This document shows positions 18,248 to 29,785 of a stretch of DNA of 64,000 bases, one piece after another (within the stretch, counting starts at the first letter, position 1; each line of letters begins with the position of its first letter). Made by a program: the position numbers and the translations under genes. Location: contig NZ_FMHU01000001.1 of NCBI RefSeq assembly GCF_900091415.1, positions 3,100,001-3,164,000 on the forward strand, read 5' to 3'. The notes below the pieces were generated by a model. That model worked only from the letters and a program-made list of their open reading frames with translations. It was not told the origin of the DNA and ran no database searches. The stretch is from Micromonospora inyonensis (GTDB lineage: Bacteria > Actinomycetota > Actinomycetes > Mycobacteriales > Micromonosporaceae).

Positions 18248-18281
18248 TACCCTCGACGGGATGAAGGGAGTGTGCCGGTGA
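18248..18281 (+). promoter_or_regulatory. -10 box and short leader reading frame before mnmA
   Basis: TACCCT (18248-18253) lies 7 nt before an ATG at 18261 that opens a six-codon frame (MKGVCR) whose TGA overlaps the mnmA GTG start. The same stretch contains AAGGGAG (18264-18270), 7 nt from the mnmA start. The mini-frame may only reflect the ribosome-binding site, or it may couple translation. Confidence 0.35.
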
Positions 18282-19351
18282 GGGTCTTGGCAGCGATGTC
18301 CGGCGGGGTCGACTCGGCGGTCGCCGCCGCGCGGGCGGTGGAGGCGGGACACGACGTCACCGGCGTGCACCTGGCGCTGGCCCGCAACCCGCAGACCTAT
18401 CGGACCGGGGCGCGTGGCTGCTGCACCCTGGAGGACTCCCGTGACGCCCGGCGTGCCGCCGACGTGCTCGGCATCCCGTTCTACGTCTGGGACATGGCCG
18501 ACCGGTTCCACGCCGACGTCGTCGACGACTTCGTCGCCGAGTACGCGGCGGGGCGTACCCCGAATCCGTGCCTGCGCTGCAACGAGAAAATCAAGTTCGC
18601 CGCGGTGCTGGACCGGGCCGTCGCCCTCGGCTTCGAGGCCGTGGTCACCGGCCACCACGCCCGGCTCGGCCCGGACGGCCTGCTGCGCCGCAGCGTCGAC
18701 GTCGCCAAGGACCAGTCGTACGTGCTGGCCGTGCTCACCCGCGAGCAGCTCGACCGGTCGATGTTCCCGCTCGGCGACTCGACCAAGGCGCAGGTGCGGG
18801 CGGAGGCCGCCCGACGCGGGCTGGCCGTGGCCGACAAGCCGGACTCGCACGACATCTGCTTCATCGCCGACGGTGACACCCGGGGGTTCCTGGCCGAGCG
18901 GCTGGGCGAGACCCCCGGCGACGTGGTCGACGCGCTCACCGGCGCGGTCGTCGGCAGCCACACCGGCGCCTACGCGTACACGGTGGGGCAGCGGCGGGGG
19001 CTGCACCTGGACCGCCCCGCCCCGGACGGCCGCCCCCGGTACGTGCTCTCCATCACCCCGAAGACCAACACCGTCACCGTCGGGCCGGGCGAGGCACTGG
19101 AGGTCACCGACGTCCGCGCCGATCGTCCGGTCTGGACCGGTGGACCCCGCCCCGGGCACCCGGTCGAGTGCGAGGTGCAGCTGCGCGCCCACGGTGACGT
19201 GGTGCCGGCCACCGTCACGGTCGACGCCCACGGCCTGCGTGCCGCGCTGCGCCGCCCGGTACGCGGGGTAGCCGCCGGTCAGGCGATCGTGGCGTACCGG
19301 CCCGACCCGGCCGGCGACGTGGTGCTCGGCTCCGCGACCATCACCAGCTGA
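18278..19351 (+). CDS. mnmA: tRNA-specific 2-thiouridylase
   Basis: This 357-aa MnmA activates and thiolates U34 of tRNAs for Lys, Glu and Gln using ATP and sulfur from a cysteine desulfurase. The PP-loop SGGVDS (8-13), the nucleophilic-cysteine segment [12 protein letters not shown], the second catalytic cysteine in [10 protein letters not shown], the GKDQSY-like [10 protein letters not shown] and the C-terminal barrel ([10 protein letters not shown]) are all present. The GTG at 18278 has AAGGGAG at 7-nt spacing. A GTG 6 nt upstream is too close to that site. It is grouped with the cysteine desulfurase. Confidence 0.93.
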   Translation: MRVLAAMSGGVDSAVAAARAVEAGHDVTGVHLALARNPQTYRTGARGCCTLEDSRDARRAADVLGIPFYVWDMADRFHADVVDDFVAEYAAGRTPNPCLRCNEKIKFAAVLDRAVALGFEAVVTGHHARLGPDGLLRRSVDVAKDQSYVLAVLTREQLDRSMFPLGDSTKAQVRAEAARRGLAVADKPDSHDICFIADGDTRGFLAERLGETPGDVVDALTGAVVGSHTGAYAYTVGQRRGLHLDRPAPDGRPRYVLSITPKTNTVTVGPGEALEVTDVRADRPVWTGGPRPGHPVECEVQLRAHGDVVPATVTVDAHGLRAALRRPVRGVAAGQAIVAYRPDPAGDVVLGSATITS

Positions 19352-19383
19352 GCCCGGTAGCGCTGTTGCCGCCTCTGGGTGAG

Positions 19384-19443
19384 GTGGTAGCAGGGGTCCC
19401 CTGTTACCGCTTTTTGTCGAGCAAGGGCCCCCTGCAACCACTG
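19384..19443 (+). repeat. interspersed double-palindrome repeat, copy A
   Basis: It has the form GTAGCAGGGGTCCCCTG, spacer TTACCGCTTTTT-GTCG, then AGCAAGGGCCCCCTGC. There are two GC-rich palindromes with a T5 tract after the first. It lies between mnmA and the MetE-like gene, 32 bp past the mnmA stop, in the sense orientation, and could terminate that transcript. Confidence 0.85.
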
Positions 19444-19491
19444 CCGCGCCGCTTCCCACCCGTCAGCGGGGCAGCCGGCGTGCCGGCCGGT

Positions 19492-19497
19492 TAACCT
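19492..19497 (+). promoter_or_regulatory. leaderless -10 box (TAACCT) for the MetE-like gene
   Basis: TAACCT lies 7 nt before the GTG at 19505, with no Shine-Dalgarno. The leaderless arrangement leaves no room for a B12 or SAM riboswitch. Confidence 0.45.
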
Positions 19498-19504
19498 GTC
19501 GACC

Positions 19505-20509
19505 GTGACTGATCAGGTGTGGCCCTGGCCCCGTGGCGCGGCGACCGGTGTCGGTTCCCTACCGGGAACGGACGTGGCCGAGGCACAGCGCATCGTGCTC
19601 GGCGAGCTGCCGGCCCTGCCCCACCTGCCCGAGCTGCCCGCCCGTGGCCCCGGCGCCGACCTGATCGGCCGTAGCGCCGGACTCCTGGTCGAACTGCCGG
19701 TCGAGCTGTACGCGGCCCGCTGGCGGATCGCCCCACGCCCCGGTCGGGACGTGCGTCGCGCCCGCGACCTGATGGAACGCGATCTCGACCAGCTTGCCGA
19801 GCAGGCCGAGGAGTACACCGGCCCGGTCAAGGTGCAGGTGGCCGGCCCGCTCACCCTGGCCGCCGGGCTGGAACTGCCGATCGGCGGTCGCATGCTGCGT
19901 GACCCGGGCGCGGTCCGGGATCTCACCGGCTCGCTCGCCGAAGGGCTGCGCGGGCACGTCGAGGCGGTCGCCCGCCGGGTGCCCCGGGCGACGGTGCTGC
20001 TCCAGGTCGACGAGCCGTCGCTGCCAGCCGTACTGGCCGGTCGGGTCCCCACCGAGAGCGGGCTCGGCGCGTACCGCGCCATGGAGACCGAGGTCGCGCG
20101 GACCGCGCTGCGTACCGTGGTCGAAGCGGCCGGGGTGCCCACCATCGTGCACTGCTGCGCACCGGACGTGCCGCTGGAACTGCTCCGCGACGCCGGCGCG
20201 GTGGCCGTGGCGTTGGATCTCGCCCAGGTCACCGACCTCGACCCGCTGGGCGAGGCGATCGACGCCGGGTTGGGGCTGCTGGCCGGGGCCGCCCCGGCGC
20301 TGCCGCCGCCGGCCGGTCGCGCGCCGACCTCCGCCCAGGTTGCCGACCAGGTACGCCAGCTCTGGGACCGGCTCGGCTTCCCCCGTGCCCGGCTGCCCGA
20401 GCAGGTGGTGGTCACCCCGGCCTGCGGCCTGGCCGGGGCAACTCCCCGGTACGTGCGGGAGGTGCTCACCGCCTGCCGCGACGCCGGCCGGCGACTCGCC
20501 GAGGAGTGA
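19505..20509 (+). CDS. MetE-like (cobalamin-independent) methionine synthase domain protein
   Basis: This 334-aa protein matches only the C-terminal catalytic barrel of MetE, about half the length of the full enzyme. The zinc ligands are present: His216 and Cys218 in IVHCCAPDVP, and Cys307 in TPACGLAG. Short core-MetE proteins are widespread in Actinobacteria, and some use methyl donors other than methyltetrahydrofolate. The natural methyl donor here is unknown. The N-terminus GAATGVGSLPGTD is the usual start of the short family, so the gene is not a truncation. Confidence 0.82.
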   Translation: MTDQVWPWPRGAATGVGSLPGTDVAEAQRIVLGELPALPHLPELPARGPGADLIGRSAGLLVELPVELYAARWRIAPRPGRDVRRARDLMERDLDQLAEQAEEYTGPVKVQVAGPLTLAAGLELPIGGRMLRDPGAVRDLTGSLAEGLRGHVEAVARRVPRATVLLQVDEPSLPAVLAGRVPTESGLGAYRAMETEVARTALRTVVEAAGVPTIVHCCAPDVPLELLRDAGAVAVALDLAQVTDLDPLGEAIDAGLGLLAGAAPALPPPAGRAPTSAQVADQVRQLWDRLGFPRARLPEQVVVTPACGLAGATPRYVREVLTACRDAGRRLAEE

Positions 20510-20652
20510 GCGCCGGTCGCCGGAGTCGCGGACGGGCAGGTGACCGGTGCCGGCTCGTGGACGGAGCAGGTGCCGGTCTCCGGGGCGCGGTTCCGGGCGG
20601 CGGATCGCCGGATGACAGGTTTCCCGTCGTACCCGGTGGGCAGCATGACGCC

Positions 20653-21018
20653 ATGATTGGACAGCTACGTTCCGTGGTGATCGACTGCCCCGACCCGCGT
20701 GCCCTGGCGGCCTTCTACGGCGAACTACTGGGCCTGTCGATCGCCGAGGAGGAGACCGACGACGACTGGGTGGTGCTCGGCGGCCCACCCGGGCAGCATC
20801 CTCGGATCGCCTTCCAGATGGCCCCCGACCTGCGTCCGCCGGCCTGGCCCGACCCGGAGCGCCCCCAGCAGTTCCATCTGGACGTGCAGGTGGACGACGT
20901 GGACGCGGCCGAGCAGCGGGTGCTCGCACTCGGGGCGCGACGGCTGCCCGGGGAGGGCGACGGTTTCCGGGTCTACGCCGATCCGGCCGGCCACCCGTTC
21001 TGTCTCGTCTTCGAGTGA
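20653..21018 (+). CDS. VOC/glyoxalase-family protein
   Basis: This is a 121-aa single-domain vicinal-oxygen-chelate protein. It starts VVIDCPDPRALAAFYGELLGL and ends VYADPAGHPFCLVFE, with QFHLDVQVDDVDAAEQRVLALGA between, the two beta-alpha-beta-beta-beta halves of the fold. Possible metal ligands (His in QFHLDV and the terminal Glu) are there. The substrate is unknown, and members include dioxygenases, resistance proteins and binding proteins. A copy of the interspersed repeat follows its stop by 2 bp. Confidence 0.8.
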   Translation: MIGQLRSVVIDCPDPRALAAFYGELLGLSIAEEETDDDWVVLGGPPGQHPRIAFQMAPDLRPPAWPDPERPQQFHLDVQVDDVDAAEQRVLALGARRLPGEGDGFRVYADPAGHPFCLVFE

Positions 21019-21020
21019 TG

Positions 21021-21080
21021 CGTGGTAGCAGGGGTCCCCTGTTACCGCTTTTTGAGTAGCAGGGGACCCCTGCAAACACC
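21021..21080 (+). repeat. interspersed double-palindrome repeat, copy B
   Basis: This is the cleanest copy. GTAGCAGGGGTCCCCTG and GTAGCAGGGGACCCCTGC are separated by TTACCGCTTTTTGA. It starts 2 bp after the VOC gene stop, in sense orientation, and the first hairpin plus T5 looks like an intrinsic terminator. Confidence 0.88.
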
Positions 21081-21172
21081 AAGGCGCGACCACCCAGACG
21101 GCGGGCGGGTGTCGGGCGGGTGTCGGGTCGGGCGGCTGGGCGTGGTTGCGGGAGGCGGGCAGGATGGGAGCC

Positions 21173-22174
21173 ATGATCCAGTCTTCGGTACGGCGTTCCT
21201 CCGGTTCGTTCTTCGGCCTCGCGTACGGGGACGCCCTGGGCGCACCGACCGAGTTCCTGACCGTCGACGAGATCGTCCGCCGGTACGGCCCAGGCGGTCC
21301 CCGGGAACTCGTCGGTGACCCCGCCCTGGTCACCGACGACACCCAGATGGCCCTGGCGGTCGCCTGGGCGCTGCGGGAGGCCCCGGCGCTGACGCCGGAG
21401 GCGGTCGAGCCGCTGCTGCGGCAGCGCTTCGTCGCCTGGTCGGTGAGCCCGGAGAACAACCGCGCTCCCGGCATGACCTGCCTGCGCGCCTGTGGGGAGC
21501 TGGCGCGGGGGGTGCGCTGGCAGGAGGCGACCCAGGCCGGCTCGAAGGGGTGCGGGGCGAACATGCGGGTCACCCCGGTCGGTCTGCTCGACGTCGACCT
21601 GGACACCCTCGCCGGACTGGCCCAGCTCCAGGCCGGCCTGACCCACGGCCACCCGACCGGCCTGGCCTCCAGCGAGCTGACCGCGTACGCCGTCCGGGTG
21701 CTGCGCGACGGGGTGACCCTGCCCGAACTACCCGGCATGCTCGTCGGGCACGCCCGGCGGCAACGCCGGGTCTACCGGCACGGGTGGCTGGGCGACCTCT
21801 GGCAGCAGCCCGGCGTCGGCGACCCGGTCGACTTCATCGCCCGGGGCTGGGACGAGTGCCTGGCCGTGCTCGCGCGGCTGACCGCGGCGCTCGCCCGGCC
21901 CGACGACGGCGGCGACCCGTGCCGGGCGACCGGGGAGGGTTGGGTGGCCGAGGAGGCGCTGGCCACCGCCCTGCTCTGCGCCGTCCGGCACGCCGACGAC
22001 CCGGTCGGCGCGTTGGCCCGGGGCGCGACCACCGCCGGTGACTCGGACTCGATCGCCGCGCTGGCCGGCGCGTTCGTCGGTGCCGCCCACGGCATGGCCG
22101 CCTGGCCCGCCGACTGGGCCGCCCGCATCGAGTACGCCGACCAGCTCCGCACCCTCTCCGCCCCGCTCGACTGA
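21173..22174 (+). CDS. ADP-ribosylglycohydrolase family protein
   Basis: This 333-aa DraG-type hydrolase removes ADP-ribose from modified proteins or small molecules in an Mg-dependent reaction. The metal-binding motifs are visible: the N-terminal GLAYGDALGAPTEF, VTDDTQMALAVAWAL (near 57) and the C-terminal TTAGDSDSIAALAGAFVGAAHG. All acidic ligands are intact. The ATG at 21173 begins just before the conserved block. No ADP-ribosyltransferase is adjacent, so the substrate is unknown. Confidence 0.87.
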   Translation: MIQSSVRRSSGSFFGLAYGDALGAPTEFLTVDEIVRRYGPGGPRELVGDPALVTDDTQMALAVAWALREAPALTPEAVEPLLRQRFVAWSVSPENNRAPGMTCLRACGELARGVRWQEATQAGSKGCGANMRVTPVGLLDVDLDTLAGLAQLQAGLTHGHPTGLASSELTAYAVRVLRDGVTLPELPGMLVGHARRQRRVYRHGWLGDLWQQPGVGDPVDFIARGWDECLAVLARLTAALARPDDGGDPCRATGEGWVAEEALATALLCAVRHADDPVGALARGATTAGDSDSIAALAGAFVGAAHGMAAWPADWAARIEYADQLRTLSAPLD

Positions 22175-22182
22175 CCCTGCCA

Positions 22183-22227
22183 CCTCATCCCACGGTCCGC
22201 CCAGCCCTCATCCCACGGTCCGCCCAG
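22183..22227. repeat. 22-bp direct repeat, period 23
   Basis: CCTCATCCCACGGTCCGCCCAG occurs at 22183-22204 and again at 22206-22227, directly after the ADP-ribosylglycohydrolase stop. The rest of the 236-bp gap to 22410 shows no gene I can support. Confidence 0.8.
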
Positions 22228-22410
22228 CGCGTTGAACGAGAGGTCCGCCTCAGCGCCGGCGCGCAGGACGCCCACACGGGAGGGCGGGGTGGGATCACGC
22301 GCTGCGGGGGAAGTCCCTACGCTTGATCTTGGCGCGGCGGCCGTCCGGGTGGTGGAACCGGGGAGAGTGTCCCGGGTGGCCCAGGGAAGCGGGGGACTGG
22401 CCGGGACGCC

Positions 22411-22899
22411 TCAGAGGTGGGGTTGGAGGCGGCGCCAGAGCGCGGGGTCGCAGGTGCCGGCGCGGTCGCGGAAGGCGCCGGCGTCGACCCGGAGCGTCGT
22501 ACCGAGGTCGAGGAAGCTGTCGTGGTCGGCGTCGGCGTCCCAGCTGCGGGTGGGGATGCGTACGTGGTCGTCGCGGTCGCTCTTGTCCTGGCTGGTGATC
22601 TTGAGCACGTCCGCGCCCCGGCGGTCGGCGCGCAGCACCAGGCAGGGCCGTACCTTCGAGCCGGTGCCGTCGGCGTACGGCACGTCCGCCCACCAGATCT
22701 CGCCGGGTCGGGGCGTACGCGTGGTGGTCCGCCGGTCGCGCGGACGCGGCGGCGCGGTCGACCGGCCGGTACGGCGCGGCGGCCGGGTCCGGCCCGCCGG
22801 GCGCGACGGTGGGGCGGGCCGGTGCCGCCAACTGCTCCACGCCCAGCCGGCGGCGACCGCCAGCAGGACCGCCACCGTCCAGGGCAGCCACTCCGGCAT
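22411..22899 (-). CDS. membrane-anchored PemK/MazF-like protein
   Basis: This 162-aa protein starts with one transmembrane helix (about 5-22), followed by a long Arg/Pro linker and a PemK/MazF-type domain from about 66: PGEIWWADVPYADGTGSKVRPCLVL, the family opening with the RPCLVL strand, then VLKITSQDKSDRDDHVRIPTRSW. Classical MazF toxins are soluble endoribonucleases of about 110 residues with a neighbouring antitoxin. Here no antitoxin gene is adjacent and the domain is tethered to the membrane, so it may not act as a classical toxin. Confidence 0.75.
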   Translation of the reverse strand: MPEWLPWTVAVLLAVAAGWAWSSWRHRPAPPSRPAGRTRPPRRTGRSTAPPRPRDRRTTTRTPRPGEIWWADVPYADGTGSKVRPCLVLRADRRGADVLKITSQDKSDRDDHVRIPTRSWDADADHDSFLDLGTTLRVDAGAFRDRAGTCDPALWRRLQPHL

Positions 22900-22983
22900 G
22901 CGTACCCCGCTTCTCTGTCGGCCCGGACCCGTGCCGGGCGAACAGCCGATTGTCCCACCCGCCCGATACGGTGCCTCAGGTAG

Positions 22984-25173
<2,190 letters not shown>

Positions 25174-25360
25174 GCCGTCCGGAGGGCGGATCGGGCGATG
25201 TGGCTTACGGGCAACTGGCCGCGTATACCAACTTAGTTACGACTACGACCGATTCGCGGCTGTCCTACCGTCAAATTTCCCGCCGGGGGCGTTTGATGGG
25301 GAGCACGGTGTGGCACAAGGTCACGCCGTGCGATCCGGACCGCACACCTCGGGAGGTGCG

Positions 25361-27754
25361 ATGGAAGCCGCCGACCTGCGGAACGCCGTACCGCCTGCCC
25401 GGGTGGGGCCGTTCTTCGGGTTCGTCGGCGCGACCGCCGTGCTGGCCCTCGGGCTCACCGCAGGGCCGCTGGTCGCGCTTCCCGCCGACCTCGCCACGCT
25501 GCCCGGCGCCTTCTGGATCATGGCAGCGCTCGCCGTCCTCTGCGACGCCCGGCCCTTCGTACCGCCCGGCCAGCGGCACACCTCGGCGGTCTTCCCGTCG
25601 ATCTGCTTCACCTTCGCGATCCTGGTCGCCTGGGGACCGGGCGCGGCGGTGGCGGTGCAGACCGCCGCCGTGGTCGTCTCCGGCTGGCGGTTGCGGCACG
25701 TCGCCTGGCGGACCGTGTTCAACGCCGCCCAGTACGCCTGCGCGCTGGCCGCCGCGGACGAGGTGATCCGGCTCGGCCCCGGCGCGGCCTTCGCCGACGA
25801 CCGCCTGCACTGGACCGGGGCGGTGGCGCTGGCCGGAGCGGCGGTGGCCTGGTTCGTGGTGAGCTACGGCCTGGTCAGCACGGCGGTACGGCTGCGCTTC
25901 GGCGACCCGTGGTGGCCGACCGTCCGCCGTGGGCTCGGCTTCGAGCTGCTCGCCACCGGTTCGTTGCTGCTGCTCGCCCCGGTGCTGGTGGCCGCGGCCC
26001 GGGCCAGCGCGGCACTGATCCCGCTGGTGCTGGTGCCGCTCTTCGCCGTCTACCGGATGGCCCGCCTCTCCGCCGACCAGGAACATCTCGCCGCGCTCGA
26101 CCCGCTGACCGGGCTGCCCAACCGCAAGGCGCTGCTCACCGAGGTCGCCGAGCAGATCCGCCGGCACGCCGAACGGGGTGCCCAGGGGATGCCCGACGCG
26201 CACCTCGCGCTGCTCCTGATCGACCTGGACCGCTTCCGGGGCGTCAACGACGCGCTCGGCCACGCGGTCGGCGACCGGCTGCTGGTGGCGGTGAGCGACC
26301 GGCTCACCTCGGCCCTCGGCTCCCGGGACATGGTGGCCCGGCTCGGCGGCGACGAGTTCGCCGTCGTCACGGGCGGGCTGACCGGGGTGGACGACGCCCG
26401 CCGGGTCGCCGACCGGGTGGTCCGCGCCCTCGCCGAGCCGGTTCCGCTGGACGGGCTGCCGCTGGACGTCGGAGGTTCGATCGGCATCGCGCTCTTCCCC
26501 GAACACGGCGAGGACTTCGCCACCCTGATGCGCCACGCCGACGTGGCGATGTACGACGCCAAGCACCGCAACGACACCGTCGCCGTGTACGCCGCCGAAT
26601 CGGACCACAACTCCGCCGAGCGGCTCGGACTCCTGGCCGACCTGCGCCGGGTGCTGGAGTCCGGGCCGACCGATCCGGCGGCGTCCACCGCGCCGGAGGC
26701 CGCTGCCCGGGGCGGCGACGGGGCCGCCCTGCCCACCGGGGACGACGGCACGCACGTCCGCCAGGGCTCCCGGCGGTGGGGTGGCCGGCGGCGCGACCGG
26801 ACCACCGCGCACCCCGACGAACTGATCAACCAGATCATCACCGGCGCCGACCCGGTCCGGCGCCGTGCCGGGTGGACCGCGGCCGCGACGAGCGCGCCGT
26901 CGGCGGGCCTGCCCGGGGTCACTGCCGAACTGGTCGGGGCGGGCGCGGCCGGCGCCGAGCCCCGGGTCGAGGTGGACGAACCGGCCGGGATCACGATGTA
27001 CTACCAGCCCCAGGTCCGTATCGCCACCGGCGAGGTGGTCGGCGTGGAGGCGCTGCTGCGCTGGCGCCACCCCGTGCGGGGCATGGTCGACCCGGGGGAG
27101 CTGATCCGGGTCGCCGAGCAGAGCGCGGTGATGCGGCTGCTGACCCGCCGGGTCGTCGACGACGTGGTGGGACAGTTGGCCCGCTGGTCGGCGGCGGGCA
27201 GCACCCTGCGGGCCGCGCTCAACGTCAGTGTCCGGGACCTGCACACCGGAGAGATCGCCGACCAGATCGGTGACCTGCTCGCCCGCCACGCGATCCGCCC
27301 GGACCGGCTGCAACTGGAGATCACCGAGGGCGCGTTGATGGCCGACCCCCGGCGGGTGCTCGACACGGTCTCCCGGCTGCACCGGATCGGGGTGGCCATC
27401 GCACTGGACGACTTCGGCACCGGCTACTCCTCCCTCCAGCACCTGCGGCGGCTGCCGCTGTCCGAGGTGAAGGTGGACCGCTCGTTCGTCCTCGGCATGG
27501 CCGACGACCCCGACGACGCCGCGATCGTCCGCTCGATGATCGAACTGGCCGGGGCGCTCAACCTGCGGGTGGTCGCGGAGGGCGTGGAGGACGAGCGGAC
27601 CTGGCGGTTGCTCCACGCGGCCGGCTGCGACCTGGCGCAGGGCTGGTTCTTCGCCCGCCCGATGCCGGCCGACGAGTTGACCGCGTGGCTGGCCCGGTAC
27701 CGACCGGTCCGACCGGCCGGGGTCGCCGGCGCTCGCTCCCGCCCGACCGACTGA
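25361..27754 (+). CDS. membrane GGDEF-EAL cyclic-di-GMP enzyme
   Basis: This 797-aa protein has several N-terminal transmembrane helices (about 12-225), a GGDEF domain with intact LGGDEF (Gly329-Phe333), a disordered linker of about 110 residues, and an EAL domain with intact Glu563 in GVEALLRWRHP, ITEGALM, DDFGTGYSS, KVDRSF and AEGVE. Both domains keep catalytic residues, so it may both make and degrade c-di-GMP, with the membrane part sensing the signal. The ATG has GGGAGG at 5-nt spacing. The 187-bp AT-richer gap after ligA likely holds its promoter. Confidence 0.9.
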   Translation: MEAADLRNAVPPARVGPFFGFVGATAVLALGLTAGPLVALPADLATLPGAFWIMAALAVLCDARPFVPPGQRHTSAVFPSICFTFAILVAWGPGAAVAVQTAAVVVSGWRLRHVAWRTVFNAAQYACALAAADEVIRLGPGAAFADDRLHWTGAVALAGAAVAWFVVSYGLVSTAVRLRFGDPWWPTVRRGLGFELLATGSLLLLAPVLVAAARASAALIPLVLVPLFAVYRMARLSADQEHLAALDPLTGLPNRKALLTEVAEQIRRHAERGAQGMPDAHLALLLIDLDRFRGVNDALGHAVGDRLLVAVSDRLTSALGSRDMVARLGGDEFAVVTGGLTGVDDARRVADRVVRALAEPVPLDGLPLDVGGSIGIALFPEHGEDFATLMRHADVAMYDAKHRNDTVAVYAAESDHNSAERLGLLADLRRVLESGPTDPAASTAPEAAARGGDGAALPTGDDGTHVRQGSRRWGGRRRDRTTAHPDELINQIITGADPVRRRAGWTAAATSAPSAGLPGVTAELVGAGAAGAEPRVEVDEPAGITMYYQPQVRIATGEVVGVEALLRWRHPVRGMVDPGELIRVAEQSAVMRLLTRRVVDDVVGQLARWSAAGSTLRAALNVSVRDLHTGEIADQIGDLLARHAIRPDRLQLEITEGALMADPRRVLDTVSRLHRIGVAIALDDFGTGYSSLQHLRRLPLSEVKVDRSFVLGMADDPDDAAIVRSMIELAGALNLRVVAEGVEDERTWRLLHAAGCDLAQGWFFARPMPADELTAWLARYRPVRPAGVAGARSRPTD

Positions 27755-27913
27755 CCGGCCCCACCGCCGTCGGTGCCGCCGACCGGCGCGCGGGGGAGTC
27801 GGGGGCGCGGCTGACGTGCCAGCCAATAGACTCGCTCCGGTCACCGCGCGGGCAGTCGACCCCGCGGTCGGCGTACCGCCCGAATCAGCAGCACCATCAC
27901 GAAGGGGGCACCG

Positions 27914-28219
27914 ATGGCCGCCATCTCCCGCGAGGAGGTCGCGCACCTCGCGCGCCTGTCGCGGCTCGCCGTCACGGAGGAGGAGCTGGACACCTTCGCC
28001 GGCCAGCTCGACGTGATCCTCCAGGCCGTCGCCCAGGTCGGCGAGGTCGCCGCCGCGGACATCCCGCCGACCTCCCACTCGGTGCCACTGACGAACGTCC
28101 TGCGCGAGGATGTCGTCCGGCCCGGCCTGACCCCCGACGAGGCGCTGTCGGGTGCGCCCGACGCCGAGGAACAGCGGTTCCGCGTTCCGCGGATCCTGGA
28201 CGAGGATGTGGCTTCATGA
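27914..28219 (+). CDS. gatC: Asp-tRNA(Asn)/Glu-tRNA(Gln) amidotransferase subunit C
   Basis: This 101-aa GatC ([42 protein letters not shown] ... [33 protein letters not shown]) is the small scaffold subunit that holds GatA and GatB together. AAGG precedes the ATG. The stop overlaps the start of a 27-codon reading frame that bridges to gatA. Confidence 0.95.
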   Translation: MAAISREEVAHLARLSRLAVTEEELDTFAGQLDVILQAVAQVGEVAAADIPPTSHSVPLTNVLREDVVRPGLTPDEALSGAPDAEEQRFRVPRILDEDVAS

Positions 28220-28299
28220 GCGAGCACAGCGAGCGAATCAGCAGCACTGGTGTGCGGGGCGCTCAGGGCGCCGGCGAGCGGAGCGGGGCGGCGGCATGA
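28216..28299 (+). CDS. 27-aa bridging ORF between gatC and gatA
   Basis: An ATG overlaps the gatC stop (ATGA, 28216-28219), and the TGA of this frame overlaps the gatA ATG (ATGA, 28296-28299), so it is exactly coupled on both sides. It encodes a Ser/Glu/Arg/Gly-rich peptide beginning [12 protein letters not shown]. The DNA is made of GAGCG-type repeats. I recall similar MSERSERISS-like insertions in Micromonosporaceae genomes from memory, without having checked. It may be a repeat element that keeps translational coupling rather than a functional peptide. Confidence 0.5.
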   Translation: MSEHSERISSTGVRGAQGAGERSGAAA

Positions 28300-29771
28300 G
28301 TGACTTGACCAGGCTCACCGCCGCCGAGCTGGCCGCGCTGGTGGCCTCGGGGGAGACCTCCGCCGTCGAGGTGACCCGGGCGCACCTGGACCGGATCGCC
28401 GCCGTCGACGACCGGGTCCACGCCTTCCTGCACGTCGACACCGAGGGCGCGCTGGCCGCCGCCCGCGTCGTCGACGAGCGTCGCGCCGCCGGCGAGGAAC
28501 TCGGCCCGCTGGCCGGCGTGCCGGTCGCGGTCAAGGACGTGCTCACCACGAAGGGTGTGCCGACCACCGTCGGCTCGAAGATCCTCGAGGGCTGGCGTCC
28601 GCCGTACGACTCGACCATCGTCGAGCGGCTCCGCGCCGCCGGGACGGTGATGCTCGGCAAGACCAACATGGACGAGTTCGCCATGGGCTCCTCCACCGAA
28701 TACTCCGCGTACGGTCCGACCCGCAACCCGTGGGATCTGGAGCGGATCCCGGGCGGCTCCGGTGGCGGCAGCGCCGCCGCGCTCGCCGCGTACGAGGCCC
28801 CGCTGTCCATCGGCTCGGACACCGGCGGCTCGATCCGCCAGCCGGGTGCGGTCACCGGCACCGTCGGCGCGAAGCCCACCTACGGCGGCACCTCCCGGTA
28901 CGGCCTGGTCGCCTTCTCCTCCTCGCTGGACACCCCCGGCCCGTGTGCCCGTACGGTGCTCGACGCGGCCCTGCTGCACGCGGTGATCGGCGGGCACGAC
29001 CCGCGCGACTCCACCTCCATCCCGCAGCCGGTGCCGGACGTGGTGGCCGCCGCGAAGCGCGGCGCGACCGGCGACCTGACCGGCGTGAAGCTGGGCGTGG
29101 TCACCGAGTTCTCCGGCGACGGGGCCGAGCCGGGCGTGGTGGCCGCGTTCCGCGACTCGGTCGAGGCGCTGACCAAGCTCGGCGCGGAGATCGTCGAGGT
29201 CTCCTGCCCGCACTTCCAGTACGCGCTGCCGGCGTACTACCTGATCGCGCCGAGTGAGTGCTCGTCCAACCTGGCCCGCTTCGACGGGGTCCGGTTCGGC
29301 CTGCGGGTCGGCGACGACGGCAACCGGTCGCTGGAGGAGGTCATGTCGCTGACCCGGGACGCCGGCTTCGGTCCCGAGGTCAAGCGCCGGATCATGCTCG
29401 GCACGTACGCTCTCTCGTCCGGCTACTACGACGCCTACTACGGGCAGGCGCAGAAGGTCCGGACGCTGATCACCCGGGACTTCACCGCCGCCTTCGAGCA
29501 GGTCGACGCGCTGATCTCGCCGACCACGCCGTTCGTGGCGTTCCCGATGGGCTCGCGCACCTCGGACCCGTACCAGATGTACCTGGCGGACCTGTTCACC
29601 ATCCCGTCCAACCTCTACGGCGGTCCGGGCATCTCGGTGCCCTGCGGGCTCTCCGAGGGGCTGCCGGTGGGGCTCCAGGTGATGGCCCCGACCATGGCCG
29701 ACGACCGGATGTACCGGGTCGCCGCCGCGCTGGAGTCGACCGTCGGCACGTTCACCCCACCGGCACTGTGA
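28296..29771 (+). CDS. gatA: Asp-tRNA(Asn)/Glu-tRNA(Gln) amidotransferase subunit A
   Basis: This 491-aa amidase-signature subunit hydrolyses glutamine and delivers ammonia to GatB. The Ser-cisSer-Lys triad elements are present: [14 protein letters not shown] (lysine), [19 protein letters not shown] and [14 protein letters not shown] (serines). The end [23 protein letters not shown] is typical. The ATG overlaps the bridging ORF. A tnpB element lies immediately after the stop, antisense, and separates gatA from gatB. Confidence 0.95.
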   Translation: MSDLTRLTAAELAALVASGETSAVEVTRAHLDRIAAVDDRVHAFLHVDTEGALAAARVVDERRAAGEELGPLAGVPVAVKDVLTTKGVPTTVGSKILEGWRPPYDSTIVERLRAAGTVMLGKTNMDEFAMGSSTEYSAYGPTRNPWDLERIPGGSGGGSAAALAAYEAPLSIGSDTGGSIRQPGAVTGTVGAKPTYGGTSRYGLVAFSSSLDTPGPCARTVLDAALLHAVIGGHDPRDSTSIPQPVPDVVAAAKRGATGDLTGVKLGVVTEFSGDGAEPGVVAAFRDSVEALTKLGAEIVEVSCPHFQYALPAYYLIAPSECSSNLARFDGVRFGLRVGDDGNRSLEEVMSLTRDAGFGPEVKRRIMLGTYALSSGYYDAYYGQAQKVRTLITRDFTAAFEQVDALISPTTPFVAFPMGSRTSDPYQMYLADLFTIPSNLYGGPGISVPCGLSEGLPVGLQVMAPTMADDRMYRVAAALESTVGTFTPPAL

Positions 29772-29785
29772 GTCAGGAGCGTCAG
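29766..29785 (-). other. predicted guide segment of the TnpB omega RNA
   Basis: If the element ends at 29786, the RNA reads into the flank as CTGACGCTCCTGACTCACAG, that is the gatA 3' end and spacer. In characterised TnpB systems this flank serves as the guide. It would target the empty gatA-gatB site in a sister chromosome. Confidence 0.35.
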
